From positions 1,612,001 to 1,676,000 of the forward strand of contig OX244046.1 of the NCBI GenBank assembly GCA_945861085.1: 64,000 nucleotides of DNA. The letters are read 5' to 3'. Below, piece after piece: positions 43,333-52,532 of the stretch (position 1 is its first letter; every line of letters begins with the position of its first letter). Position numbers and translations under genes: made by a program. Origin of the DNA: Clostridioides difficile_D (GTDB lineage Bacteria; Bacillota; Clostridia; Peptostreptococcales; Peptostreptococcaceae). The notes under the pieces are model-generated. The model saw only the letters and a program-made list of their open reading frames with translations. It had not been told where the DNA came from and made no database searches.

Positions 43333-44382
43333 TTGAGAGAGAAAGAAAGTATAAGAGAGTTAAAGGGATATGAACCAAATCACGTAAACTGCAAAGTAAA
43401 ACTTGATGCAAACGAAGGAAGTAAGAAGTTGTTTAAATATCTTATTAAAGAGATTTCAGATAGTGATATAGATTTAAATTTATATCCAGAAGATTCTTAT
43501 AGTGATTTGAAAGATTCCATAATAGATTATATAAATATTTCTGGAGTAAGTAAGAAAAATCTTCTAGTAGGAAACGGCTCAAGTGAAATAATTGATTTAA
43601 TAATACATACTTTTGTAGATAAGGATGAAGTGATATTGAGTTTTTCTCCGAGTTTTAGTATGTATTCTATATATAGTCAAATAAATGGTTCTAAATTTAT
43701 AGGTGTTGAAAGTGATGAAAATTTAGTTATAAATATAGATAATGTAATTGAAAAAGTAAAGGAAAATAATCCTAAAATAGTAATTGTATGCAATCCTAAT
43801 AATCCAACTGGAACAATACTGAAGAGAGAAGATATAATAAAGCTTTTAGATTCAACTGATAGTTTAGTAGTTTTGGATGAAGCGTATATGGATTTTGGAG
43901 AAGAAAGCATGTTGAGTGATGTTTTCAAATATGAGAATCTAATAGTTCTTAGAACTTTATCAAAGGCATTTGGATTGGCTGGAATAAGAACAGGATACAT
44001 GTTATCTAATAATAGTTTAATAGATTCTGTTGAAAAGGTAAGACCTCCATATAATTTAAATTCATTGTCAGATTTTGTTGCTACAAGAGCACTTAGAAAT
44101 AAAGATATAGTAAAGGCCTATATAAAAGAAGTAAAAGAGGAAAGAGAAGTTTTATATAAAGAAATGATTGGCATAGGAATTAAGGCATATAAATCACAAG
44201 CAAATTTTATATTATTTTATTCTGAAATCGAAAATTTATCACAAAAACTTATTGATAGAGGCGTTTTAATAAGAGAATTTGGTGGGAAGTTAGAAAATTA
44301 TTATAGAGTTACAATTGGTGATAAAGAAGAAAATGCTATATTTATGGATGCTATAAGAGATATTTTGAAAAAGGAGAAATAG
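43333..44382 (+). CDS. hisC: Histidinol-phosphate aminotransferase
   Basis: TTG start (AAGGAGG 8 bases upstream). 349 residues, class I/II aminotransferase: LLVGNGSSEIIDL, CNPNNPTGT, VLDEAYMDFG and the PLP Lys in TLSKAFGLAGIR. The last Arg pair is in YYRVTIG. It converts imidazole-acetol phosphate to histidinol phosphate. Confidence 0.94.
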   Translation: MREKESIRELKGYEPNHVNCKVKLDANEGSKKLFKYLIKEISDSDIDLNLYPEDSYSDLKDSIIDYINISGVSKKNLLVGNGSSEIIDLIIHTFVDKDEVILSFSPSFSMYSIYSQINGSKFIGVESDENLVINIDNVIEKVKENNPKIVIVCNPNNPTGTILKREDIIKLLDSTDSLVVLDEAYMDFGEESMLSDVFKYENLIVLRTLSKAFGLAGIRTGYMLSNNSLIDSVEKVRPPYNLNSLSDFVATRALRNKDIVKAYIKEVKEEREVLYKEMIGIGIKAYKSQANFILFYSEIENLSQKLIDRGVLIREFGGKLENYYRVTIGDKEENAIFMDAIRDILKKEK

Positions 44383-44384
44383 GT

Positions 44385-44963
44385 ATGAGAATTTGGAAGA
44401 TAGAAAGAAATACTCTTGAAACACAGATTTCAGTAGAACTAAACGTTGATGGTTCTGGTAAATCTGAAATAGATACTGGAATAGGATTTTTAGACCATAT
44501 GCTTACTTTAATGGCATTTCATGGCAAGTTCGATTTAAAAGTGCTTTGTAAAGGGGATACATATGTAGATGACCACCATAGTGTGGAAGATATAGGTATA
44601 GCTATAGGTGAAGCATTTAAAAATGCTCTAGGTGATAAAAAAGGAATAAGAAGATATTCTAATATCTATATACCTATGGATGAATCTCTATCAATGGTAG
44701 CAATAGATATAAGCAATAGACCATATCTTGTATTTAATGCTAAATTTGATACTCAAATGATTGGTAGTATGAGTACTCAATGCTTTAAAGAATTTTTCAG
44801 AGCTTTTGTAAATGAATCTAGAGTAACACTACATATTAATCTTTTATATGGAGAAAATGACCATCATAAGATAGAAAGTATTTTTAAAGCATTTGCAAGA
44901 GCTTTAAAAGAAGGTAGTGAAGTAATTTCCAATGAGATAGCATCTTCAAAGGGGGTTTTGTAG
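44385..44963 (+). CDS. hisB: Imidazoleglycerol-phosphate dehydratase
   Basis: 192 residues, the monofunctional dehydratase without a phosphatase domain. Metal-binding motifs are GFLDHML, DDHHSVEDIGIA and NDHHKIESIFKAFARAL. It starts 3 bases after hisC. Translation of the his genes is tightly coupled throughout. Confidence 0.96.
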   Translation: MRIWKIERNTLETQISVELNVDGSGKSEIDTGIGFLDHMLTLMAFHGKFDLKVLCKGDTYVDDHHSVEDIGIAIGEAFKNALGDKKGIRRYSNIYIPMDESLSMVAIDISNRPYLVFNAKFDTQMIGSMSTQCFKEFFRAFVNESRVTLHINLLYGENDHHKIESIFKAFARALKEGSEVISNEIASSKGVL

Positions 44964-44964
44964 A

Positions 44965-45570
44965 ATGAATATAATAGTAGATTATGGCCTTGGAAATATA
45001 GATTCTGTATCTAGAGGTTTCAGAAAAGTTGGAATAGAAACCAAAATTTCTAGTGATATAAATGAAATAAAACAGGCGGATTCACTTATACTTCCAGGTG
45101 TTGGAGCTTTTAGAGATTCTATAAATGCCTTAGATAAACTGGGATTGATACCAATAATAAAAGAACATGTTTCTAAAGGGAAATTTATTATAGGTATATG
45201 TCTAGGAATGCAATTACTTTATGAAAAAAGTTATGAGTATGGAGAATATGAAGGTTTAGGGCTTATAAAAGGAAGTATTGATAAACTGGATATAAGTTTA
45301 AAAGTGCCACATATGGGATGGAATAATCTAAAATTTAATAAGAAAAATGATGATATACTTAAATATATAAATGAAGATGACTATGTATACTTTGTTCACT
45401 CATATTATGCAAATTCATCAAATGAGGAACTAATTGCATTTTCAGAGTATGAAAAGAAAATTCCTGCTATTGTTAGAAAAGATAATGTATATGGTATACA
45501 ATTTCATCCGGAAAAAAGTGGAGAAGTAGGGTTAAATATATTAAGAGCATATGGGGAGATGATAAAATGA
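44965..45570 (+). CDS. hisH: Imidazole glycerol phosphate synthase, glutaminase subunit
   Basis: 201 residues, class I glutamine amidotransferase. The nucleophile Cys is in GICLGMQLL and the His/Glu pair in FHPEKSG. It supplies ammonia to HisF. It starts 2 bases after hisB and overlaps hisA by 4 bases. Confidence 0.96.
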   Translation: MNIIVDYGLGNIDSVSRGFRKVGIETKISSDINEIKQADSLILPGVGAFRDSINALDKLGLIPIIKEHVSKGKFIIGICLGMQLLYEKSYEYGEYEGLGLIKGSIDKLDISLKVPHMGWNNLKFNKKNDDILKYINEDDYVYFVHSYYANSSNEELIAFSEYEKKIPAIVRKDNVYGIQFHPEKSGEVGLNILRAYGEMIK

Positions 45571-46289
45571 TAATATTTCCAGCAATAGATATAAAAGATA
45601 ATAAATGTGTAAGACTTACTCAAGGAGATTTTGATAAAGTAAATATATATTATGATAATCCATTGGAAGTAGCATATAAATGGAAAAATGAAGGAGCGAA
45701 ATACATACATATAGTAGATTTAAATGGAGCTAGAAGTGAATTTGGTGTAAATACAAAGACAATTGAGAATATAGCAAACAATATAGATATACCTATTCAA
45801 GTTGGTGGTGGAGTTAGAGATAAGGAGAAAGTCCAAAGCTTAATAAAAGCTGGTGTTACTAGAGTGATATTAGGTAGTATAGCTATTGAAAATTTAAATT
45901 TGGTTGAAGAGTTGGTCAATGAATATAAAGATAAAATAGTAGTATCTATAGATGCTAAAGGTGGAAAGGTAGCAGTTAGAGGTTGGGAAGTTGTAAGTAA
46001 TGTAGACTCCTTAACATTGTGTAAACAACTTGAAAAGATAGGAGTACAAACTATTGTTTATACAGATATATCAAAAGATGGGATGTTGCAAGGACCAAAT
46101 TTTGATATATATGAAAAAATAGCAAAGGAAACGTCATTAAATGTTATTGCTTCTGGAGGAGTAACTTCTATAGAAGATGTAAAAAGACTAAAAGATATGA
46201 ACTTATATGGTGCAATAATAGGTAAGGCACTTTATGATAAAAAGATAGACTTTAAGGAGGCACAACAATTATGCTTACTAGAAGAATAA
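45567..46289 (+). CDS. hisA: ProFAR isomerase
   Basis: 240 residues, TIM barrel. It has IIFPAIDIKDNKCVRL (catalytic Asp8), QVGGGVRDKEKV, YTDISKDGMLQGPN (second catalytic Asp) and ASGGVTSIEDV. It overlaps hisH by ATGA and hisF by 19 bases. Confidence 0.96.
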   Translation: MIIFPAIDIKDNKCVRLTQGDFDKVNIYYDNPLEVAYKWKNEGAKYIHIVDLNGARSEFGVNTKTIENIANNIDIPIQVGGGVRDKEKVQSLIKAGVTRVILGSIAIENLNLVEELVNEYKDKIVVSIDAKGGKVAVRGWEVVSNVDSLTLCKQLEKIGVQTIVYTDISKDGMLQGPNFDIYEKIAKETSLNVIASGGVTSIEDVKRLKDMNLYGAIIGKALYDKKIDFKEAQQLCLLEE

Positions 46290-47029
46290 TACCTTGTCTA
46301 GATGTAAGAAATGGAAGGGTTGTAAAAGGGAAAAAGTTCAAAGATATAGTAGACGTTGACAGTCCAGAAGTACTTGGAAAATTTTATAGCGATTGTGGTG
46401 CAGATGAACTTGTATTCTATGATATAACCGCATCAAATGAAGAGAGAAAAACATCCTTAGAATTTGTTACAAAAGTTGCAGAAAATATAAATATACCATT
46501 TTGTGTCGGTGGAGGAGTAAATAAATTAGAAGACTTTACTGATATTCTAAGAAAAGGTGCTGATAAAGTTTCTATAAATTCATCAGCAGTCAAAAATCCT
46601 GAATTAATAAGGGAAGCCTCATTAAAATTTGGAGCACAATGTGTTGTTTTATCAATAGATGCAAAGAAAAATGAAGAGGGTTCATGGAGTGTATATGTAA
46701 AAGGTGGCAGAGAAAAGACTAATCTGGATGCAATTGAATGGGCTGTTAAAGGTGTAGAACTTGGAGCAGGAGAAATTGTTGTAAATAGTATAGATGAAGA
46801 TGGAATGAAAAATGGATATGATATAGAATTATTATCAAAGATAACTTCTTTAGTAAATGTACCTGTCATAGCATCTGGGGGTGCGGGAAAAATGGAAGAC
46901 TTTTATGAGGCGGTTAAGAAGTCTGATGTAGATGGAATTTTAGCAGCATCTGTTTTTCATTTTGGTGAGATAAAAATAAATGATTTAAAGAGATATTTAA
47001 AAAACATGGGTGTAGAAGTAAGATTATAA
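46271..47029 (+). CDS. hisF: Imidazole glycerol phosphate synthase, cyclase subunit
   Basis: 252 residues, TIM barrel paralogous to HisA. It has RIIPCLDVRNGRVVKG (Asp11), CVGGGVNKLED, NSIDEDGMKNGYD (second Asp) and ASGGAGKMEDF. The ATG lies inside hisA behind AAGGAGG. With HisH it makes IGP and AICAR. Confidence 0.96.
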   Translation: MLTRRIIPCLDVRNGRVVKGKKFKDIVDVDSPEVLGKFYSDCGADELVFYDITASNEERKTSLEFVTKVAENINIPFCVGGGVNKLEDFTDILRKGADKVSINSSAVKNPELIREASLKFGAQCVVLSIDAKKNEEGSWSVYVKGGREKTNLDAIEWAVKGVELGAGEIVVNSIDEDGMKNGYDIELLSKITSLVNVPVIASGGAGKMEDFYEAVKKSDVDGILAASVFHFGEIKINDLKRYLKNMGVEVRL

Positions 47030-47057
47030 ATTAAATACTTAAAAGGAGATTAGAAAA

Positions 47058-47726
47058 ATGGATAATAAATGTAACAATGTATACAGTGATGAAGTAGAAG
47101 AATTTATAAAAAGTGTAAAATTTGATGATAAAGGATTAGTTCCTGTTGTTGTTCAAGAGGTAGTGAGTAAAGATGTACTGATGTTAGCATATATGAATAA
47201 GGATGCTATAAAGAGAACCCTAAAAGATAAAGTAGCTTGCTATTTTAGTAGAAGTAGACAAGAACTTTGGTTTAAAGGTGAGACCTCTGGTAATACTCAA
47301 AAAGTTGTTAAGATGTCTTATGATTGTGATGTAGATACTATATTGCTTTTTGTTGAACAAACTGGTGTAGCTTGTCACACAGGAAATTATTCTTGTTTTT
47401 ATAGAGATTTGTTTGATGATACTGCTAAAATGGAGTTTGAAGTACAAAAAAATATACTGAAAGAATTATATGATTTGATAAATGAAAGAAAAAATAATCC
47501 AGTTGAAGGTTCTTATACTAATTATCTCTTTGAAAAAGGAATAGATAAAATTCTTAAAAAAGTCGGTGAAGAAAGTAGTGAAGTAATTATAGCATCAAAG
47601 AATACAGACAAAAGTGAACTTATTTATGAAATTAGCGATTTAGTATATCATACATTGGTTTTAATGATAGAAAAAGGTGTTGAAATTGATGAAATAAAAA
47701 AAGAATTACTTAAAAGAAGAAAATAG
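47058..47726 (+). CDS. hisI: Bifunctional PRA-CH / PRA-PH
   Basis: 222 residues. The N-terminal cyclohydrolase half has MLAYMNKDAI, SRSRQELWFKGETSGN and Zn cysteines in CDVDTILL and TGNYSCFYR. The C-terminal pyrophosphatase half (about 128-222) has KVGEESSEVIIASKN (the EExxE metal motif) and EISDLVYHTLVLM. It catalyses steps 2 and 3. Last gene of the operon. No hisD and no histidinol-phosphatase gene is included. Confidence 0.95.
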   Translation: MDNKCNNVYSDEVEEFIKSVKFDDKGLVPVVVQEVVSKDVLMLAYMNKDAIKRTLKDKVACYFSRSRQELWFKGETSGNTQKVVKMSYDCDVDTILLFVEQTGVACHTGNYSCFYRDLFDDTAKMEFEVQKNILKELYDLINERKNNPVEGSYTNYLFEKGIDKILKKVGEESSEVIIASKNTDKSELIYEISDLVYHTLVLMIEKGVEIDEIKKELLKRRK

Positions 47727-47754
47727 AATAAGATAGATTGATGAATAGTAAGAA

Positions 47755-47792
47755 AATATACCGTTTTTAATAAAAAGTGGTATATTTTTTTA
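47755..47792 (+). terminator. his operon terminator
   Basis: AAATATACC pairs with GGTATATTT with GTTTTT/AAAAAG(T) inside, then a T-run. Confidence 0.85.
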
Positions 47793-48461
47793 TTTTATAT
47801 TTTCGATTTATAGAATAATATTTAAATTACTTGCTAAAATTAACTATATATATAATTTGTTAATAAAATAATTGTAGTACATTATTTATTTTAGAAAAAA
47901 GAGAATTATCTAATTATATTTAAGAATAATAATATGAAAATAATTTTTATATTAAAAGATATGAATAAAAGTAGTGGTTTTATAAAAAAACATATTCAGA
48001 TTTCAACATCTAAAAAGAGTTTTTAAAACTAATATTTCACTTTTAAACAAAAAAATAAAATATTAATTTTGATTTCTGGTTTAAATTGGGTTATAATAAA
48101 TTGTCAAATTATTTATTACTATAAAATAGACTATAAAATAAGTAAAAATCATACTATTATATAAAAGACATTAAAAATAGAAAATTACAGAAATAAGTTA
48201 AAATGTTTTTGAAAAATAGTGAAATTTTATTGCAAAAAAATTAAAATGATTTCAACTTAATAGTTATAATGTATTTTTAATGTTATAAATATACAATGTA
48301 TCTTATACAATATAAAAAATACATTTACTTTTAAAAAATATTATTACATTTGGATTTTTAATTTTTATAAATTTTTTAAACTGGAATTAAAAGTAAAAGA
48401 TTATAAAAGTTGAATAGAGGTATTTTATTTTAATAAATAATAAAACTGCTTTTCTATAATA
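47793..48461. other. Long AT-rich upstream region of the permease gene
   Basis: About 670 bases without a plausible gene (one 30-codon ORF lacks a ribosome site). It contains an inverted pair, TTTACTTTTAA near 48325 and TTAAAAGTAAA near 48387. A long upstream region is usual where an enhancer-binding protein acts on a sigma-54 promoter. Confidence 0.45.
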
Positions 48462-48478
48462 TTGGCATAATATATGCT
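48462..48478 (+). promoter_or_regulatory. Sigma-54-type promoter of the amino-acid permease
   Basis: TTGGCAT-AATAT-ATGCT matches the -24/-12 consensus TTGGCAC-N5-TTGCW in 10 of 12 defined positions, with GG and GC separated by the required 10 bases. The gene starts 50 bases later. Confidence 0.6.
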
Positions 48479-48527
48479 TATATAACTATGAAATTAAAAT
48501 TAAATAGGACTAAGTAGGAGGAAGAAA

Positions 48528-49856
48528 ATGGGAAGTAATGAACTAAAAAAGACTCTTGGCGTGTCAGCAGCATTATCAACTGTTGTTGGTTCCGTTATAG
48601 GAGCGGGTGTATTTTTTAAACCACAAGCAGTTTATACATTAACTGGAGGAGCTCCAGGTCTTGGTATATTGGCGTGGTTAATAGCTGGAATTATAACTAT
48701 AACAGCTGGTCTTACAGCTGCAGAGGTATCCGTTGCGATACCAAAAACTGGTGGAATGATGGTATATATAAAAGAAATTTATGGAGAAAAATTAGGTTTT
48801 TTAACTGGTTGGATGCAAATTGTATTATTTTATCCTGGGATGATGGCAGCATTGGGTGTTATATTTGGAGAACAAGCATCAGCACTAATTGGTAGTCCAT
48901 CATTGTTACTTCCAATAGCAATTGGAATTATAGTAATAGTTGCAGGACTTAATATGCTAGGTTCAAAAACTGGAGGAGTTATACAGACAGTTTCTACAAT
49001 ATGTAAATTAATACCACTTATTTTAATAATGATTGTTGGATTTATTAAAGGTGGTGGAGATAATCCAATACTTACACCTATGGTTGGTGAGGGATTAAGT
49101 CTAGGTAGTGTATTAGGTCAAGTTTTAATTGCTATATTATTTGCATTTGATGGATGGATGAATGTTGGTACTTTAGCTGGAGAAATGAAGAACCCTGGAA
49201 AAGACCTTCCAAAAGCTATAATAGGTGGATTATCAGTTGTTATGGCTGTTTACTTTATAATAAACTTAGCATATCTTTGGGTATTACCAGCTAGTGAATT
49301 AGCAAATTATGCTTCTCCTGCATCAGCAGTTGCTGAAGTTATATTTGGCTCAATGGGTGGAAAAATAATATCTGTAGGTATATTAATTTCAGTGTTTGGA
49401 GCATTAAATGGTTTTTTACTAACTGGTTCAAGAGTGGCATATACTTTAGCTACAGATAAGACTTTACCAAAATATAGTATATTTTCTAAATTAAATTCTG
49501 CCCAAGTTCCAGCAAATGCTATAGCATTAGTATCTGTTATTGCATCTATATATGCTTTATCAGGTCAATTTAATTTATTAACTGACTTAGCAGTATTTGC
49601 CACTTGGATATTCTATGTATTAACATTTATAGGAGTAATGAAACTTAGAAAGACTCATCCAGATATACCAAGAGAGTATAAAGTACCATTATATCCAATT
49701 GTTCCAATAATAGCTATAGCAAGTGGTATATTTGTTGTAGTTAATCAATTATGTTTTGCAGGTATGAAAACTACTATGATATCTCTAGGAGGTCTTATAA
49801 TAACAGCTATAGGCTTACCAGTGTATGCTTATATGACTAAAGGCGCTAAAAAATAA
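48528..49856 (+). CDS. APC-family amino-acid permease/exchanger (SteT/LAT-like)
   Basis: 442 residues with twelve TM helices. TM1 is VVGSVIGAGVFFKPQAV, the substrate-backbone loop of the family. FAFDGWMNVGTLAGEMKNPGKDLPKAI is the TM6 region and consensus loop. It resembles serine/threonine exchangers of the LAT group; the substrate is not certain. AGGAGG precedes ATG. It is flanked by a sigma-54-like promoter and a terminator, so it is monocistronic. Confidence 0.9.
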   Translation: MGSNELKKTLGVSAALSTVVGSVIGAGVFFKPQAVYTLTGGAPGLGILAWLIAGIITITAGLTAAEVSVAIPKTGGMMVYIKEIYGEKLGFLTGWMQIVLFYPGMMAALGVIFGEQASALIGSPSLLLPIAIGIIVIVAGLNMLGSKTGGVIQTVSTICKLIPLILIMIVGFIKGGGDNPILTPMVGEGLSLGSVLGQVLIAILFAFDGWMNVGTLAGEMKNPGKDLPKAIIGGLSVVMAVYFIINLAYLWVLPASELANYASPASAVAEVIFGSMGGKIISVGILISVFGALNGFLLTGSRVAYTLATDKTLPKYSIFSKLNSAQVPANAIALVSVIASIYALSGQFNLLTDLAVFATWIFYVLTFIGVMKLRKTHPDIPREYKVPLYPIVPIIAIASGIFVVVNQLCFAGMKTTMISLGGLIITAIGLPVYAYMTKGAKK

Positions 49857-49897
49857 TCTAAGTAGTTTACAAATACTTTATAATTATATAAAAAATA

Positions 49898-49935
49898 AAA
49901 GAGGCTGTCTCAAAATAGAGAGATAAGCCTCTTTT
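49898..49935 (+). terminator. Terminator after the permease
   Basis: AAAGAGGCT pairs with AGCCTCTTT, followed by TT. The 5' arm doubles as the left end of the inverted-repeat element at 49903. Confidence 0.82.
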
Positions 49936-50018
49936 TCATTGTTGAAATGATGAAAATATATTTAATTTCATACAAAAAAGAGTGCCTCATGAACTAAAAG
50001 GTTCATTTTAAGACACCC
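49903..50018. repeat. 116-bp inverted-repeat element, possible MITE
   Basis: The ends GGCTGTCTCAAAAT (49903-49916) and, inverted, ATTTTAAGACACCC (50005-50018) agree at 12 of 14 positions. The left end is identical for 14 bases to the right terminal repeat of the IS3 element in this window (34097-34110). An inner hairpin ATGAAC/GTTCAT is present. It has no coding capacity. Confidence 0.55.
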
Positions 50019-50514
50019 ACTTTTATTTTTATTTTTTGGGATAAAAAATTAAACATCTAAAAAATTATTTGTTTTAAAATATTTTATTTCTGAGTATTTT
50101 TTTTAATAGTCAAACCAAATGATGTCTATATAATAAATAGTATCCATAATTTTCTTAAAACTAAATCTTTCTATTATAAATAATAGAATATGATATTAAA
50201 TGTAAAACATTAACTGATTAATGTGAGGATTATGAATAAGATTAGGAATTTTTATTTGATAACAAAAACTAACTAATATAAATATATAATGTATATATCA
50301 AAGATGTAGCATAGCATTGTTTTAGTATTTACTTTTTGTTTAATCTTTCTAATTTATAAAAAAAAAATTATAAATTTTAAAAATTATAAATTACATATTA
50401 ACTAGAATTAATTGTAAAAAACACTATATAATACTCAATTTTCAACATTCTATACAATTATACAGAAATTATACAGCATAATAATCATCAAAATAACAAA
50501 TTTTAAAAATTAAG
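50019..50514. other. AT-rich intergenic DNA
   Basis: No gene, RNA motif or strong repeat was seen in these roughly 500 bases ahead of the sigma-V promoter. Confidence 0.45.
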
Positions 50515-50542
50515 TAAAACTTTTTGTCGAAGTTCAACGTCT
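50515..50542 (+). promoter_or_regulatory. ECF (sigma-V) promoter of pdaV operon
   Basis: A -35 with AAAACT (50516-50521), about 17 bases, then CGTCTA (50538-50543) is typical of ECF sigma factors (AAC at -35, CGTC at -10). The operon encodes its own sigma factor, so positive autoregulation is expected. Confidence 0.65.
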
Positions 50543-50623
50543 ATATATATGTAGTGTAAAATTTTGGGAGAAAATACTACAAAAATATAAATGTAAAAAT
50601 ATAGTAATATTGGAGGTCGAACG

Positions 50624-51457
50624 ATGAGAAATAAAAAGAAAAAAATAAATAGAAAGAAACTGTATGTGCTTTTAAGTGCTATTGTAGTATGTCTGGCTTT
50701 TATAGTGGTTGGTATACGTGTTAGCTCTTTAAATATGAAAGAAGATGAAATTAGTAGAAATGCAAAATTGTCAAGTTCTACTATTACGGATATAGTATCT
50801 AATACAGCGACAGAAATTAGCAAAGGACCAAGTAAAAGTTCTGGAAAAGTAGCATACATAACTATAGATGATGGTCCGTCTAAATTTACTGACCAAATGA
50901 TAAAAACTTTAAATAAATATAATGTTAAAGCAACTTTTTTTATGATAGATGGAAATATGAAGGAATATCCACAACAAGTTAAAAATATAATTAAAAATGG
51001 GAACACAGCAGGTTTTCATAGTGTATCACATGATATTCATAAGCTTTATGTTACTAGTACATCAGCAAAAGAGGAATTTGATACAAATGACCAAACTTTT
51101 TACAAGATAACTGGTAAACATTCAAAAGTAATAAGAATACCTTATGGAAGTAAACCATATACACCACAAGCTTCTTATCAAGCTTTAGTTGATGCTGGAT
51201 ATAAGATTTGGGATTGGGACTTAGATACAGAAGATTGGAGATCTAATTCTTCTCAAATTGTACAAAATGTAAAAAATCATATTAAGAATAGAAAAGGTGA
51301 AGATAAAGACCAATTGGTAGTTTTAATGCATGAGAAAAAGCAAAGTGCAGAAGCATTAGATTCAGTTTTAAAATTCTTATCAGATGAAGGTTATGAATTT
51401 GCAGCAGTGGACCAAAATCAAATACCAAAAAATTATTGGTTACGTAATTTAGAGTAA
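50624..51457 (+). CDS. pdaV: Lysozyme-inducible peptidoglycan deacetylase PdaV
   Basis: 277 residues: a basic N-terminus, TM helix at about 12-32, a short linker, and a NodB domain with TIDDGPS, HSVSHDIH, RIPYGS, DWDLDTEDW and VLMHE. All metal and catalytic positions are present. GGAGG lies 8 bases before ATG. As first gene behind an ECF promoter with csfV/rsiV, its role in inducible deacetylation of muropeptides (lysozyme resistance) follows from published work on this operon in C. difficile. Confidence 0.92.
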   Translation: MRNKKKKINRKKLYVLLSAIVVCLAFIVVGIRVSSLNMKEDEISRNAKLSSSTITDIVSNTATEISKGPSKSSGKVAYITIDDGPSKFTDQMIKTLNKYNVKATFFMIDGNMKEYPQQVKNIIKNGNTAGFHSVSHDIHKLYVTSTSAKEEFDTNDQTFYKITGKHSKVIRIPYGSKPYTPQASYQALVDAGYKIWDWDLDTEDWRSNSSQIVQNVKNHIKNRKGEDKDQLVVLMHEKKQSAEALDSVLKFLSDEGYEFAAVDQNQIPKNYWLRNLE

Positions 51458-51524
51458 TTAAAATATAAGAATATTTATTGAGATTTTAGAAATTGAGAAT
51501 AAAAATGAGTGAGGTGTAGGTATA

Positions 51525-52481
51525 TTGAATAAAAAACTTTATGTAGGAATGATTGGGATACTATCTTTAATGATGGTTGGTTGCAATAAAAGTTTGGCAA
51601 AAGTAAATGATGTAGAAATTACAAAAGAACAGTATAAAAAAACGAAAGCAGTTTTATCTGCTACTAATAATTATATAAATGGTCAATCTTTAGATGAATT
51701 GGAAAAAACTTTAGATAAAAAAGGTAGAAATAAATTAGAAAATGTTATAATATCGTTTATGGTGGATAATGAACTTTTATATCAAGAGGCTAGGAATAAA
51801 GGATTAACTCCAAGTAAAAGTGAAGTAGACTCAAAATATCAAGAACTAGAAGAAAAAATGAATTTGAATGCGAGTTACAAAGAAAAAATGGACAAAGCAG
51901 GTGTTGATAAAGAATATTTAAAACAAGAAATATCTAAAGATTTAGCCATAGATAAAAATAAGAAAGCCTTTGAAGGTAGAACAAATATAAGCGATGTTGA
52001 TATGGAAGCTTATTATACCAGTCATAAAAAGGATTTTAATGTAGAAGAAGTAAGTGCTTCTCAGATACTTATATCAACTTTAGACAAAAATAAAAAAGAA
52101 GTAAGTAAAGATAAAAAAGAAGCTTTGAAGAAAGAGGCAGACAGTATATTGGCTAAAATTAAAAATGGAGAAAGTTTTGAAGAATTGGCTAAAAAGTATT
52201 CAGATGATAAGGCAACTGGAAAAAATGGAGGCCAGTTAGGATATTTTTCAAAAGATGACAAAAATGCTGAGTTTACAAAAGAAGTGTTCAAATTAAAGAA
52301 AAATGAAGTTTCAAATGTATTTGAGACTAGTTATGGATATCATATAGTCAAAGTTACTGATAAAAGAGAAAGACAAAAAAGTTTTAATGAGTGTCAGAGT
52401 TTAATAAGAGAATCTATTTTAAATGAAAAGTATCTTGAACATATAAAAAAACTGAATGAAGATGCCAAAATAGACAGATAG
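51525..52481 (+). CDS. prsA: PrsA-like lipoprotein foldase
   Basis: TTG start with GAGGTG upstream. 318 residues. The signal peptide ends in lipobox MVGC (Cys20), so it is anchored to the outer face of the membrane. A SurA/PrsA N-terminal helical domain is followed by a parvulin (PpiC) domain at about 175-270 (VSASQILIST, FEELAKKYSDD, GGQLGYF, SYGYHIVKVTDK). It assists folding of exported proteins, and its place here suggests support for the envelope response. Confidence 0.9.
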   Translation: MNKKLYVGMIGILSLMMVGCNKSLAKVNDVEITKEQYKKTKAVLSATNNYINGQSLDELEKTLDKKGRNKLENVIISFMVDNELLYQEARNKGLTPSKSEVDSKYQELEEKMNLNASYKEKMDKAGVDKEYLKQEISKDLAIDKNKKAFEGRTNISDVDMEAYYTSHKKDFNVEEVSASQILISTLDKNKKEVSKDKKEALKKEADSILAKIKNGESFEELAKKYSDDKATGKNGGQLGYFSKDDKNAEFTKEVFKLKKNEVSNVFETSYGYHIVKVTDKRERQKSFNECQSLIRESILNEKYLEHIKKLNEDAKIDR

Positions 52482-52532
52482 AATTTCTAAAAAATCAATC
52501 CTAGCCTGTAATCGGAGGGAGATTTTACAGGA

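Noticed and set aside
47938..48030. 30-codon ORF in the spacer before the permease gene
   Set aside because: No ribosome site, low-complexity Lys/Ile composition, and position in the upstream control region; treated as chance.
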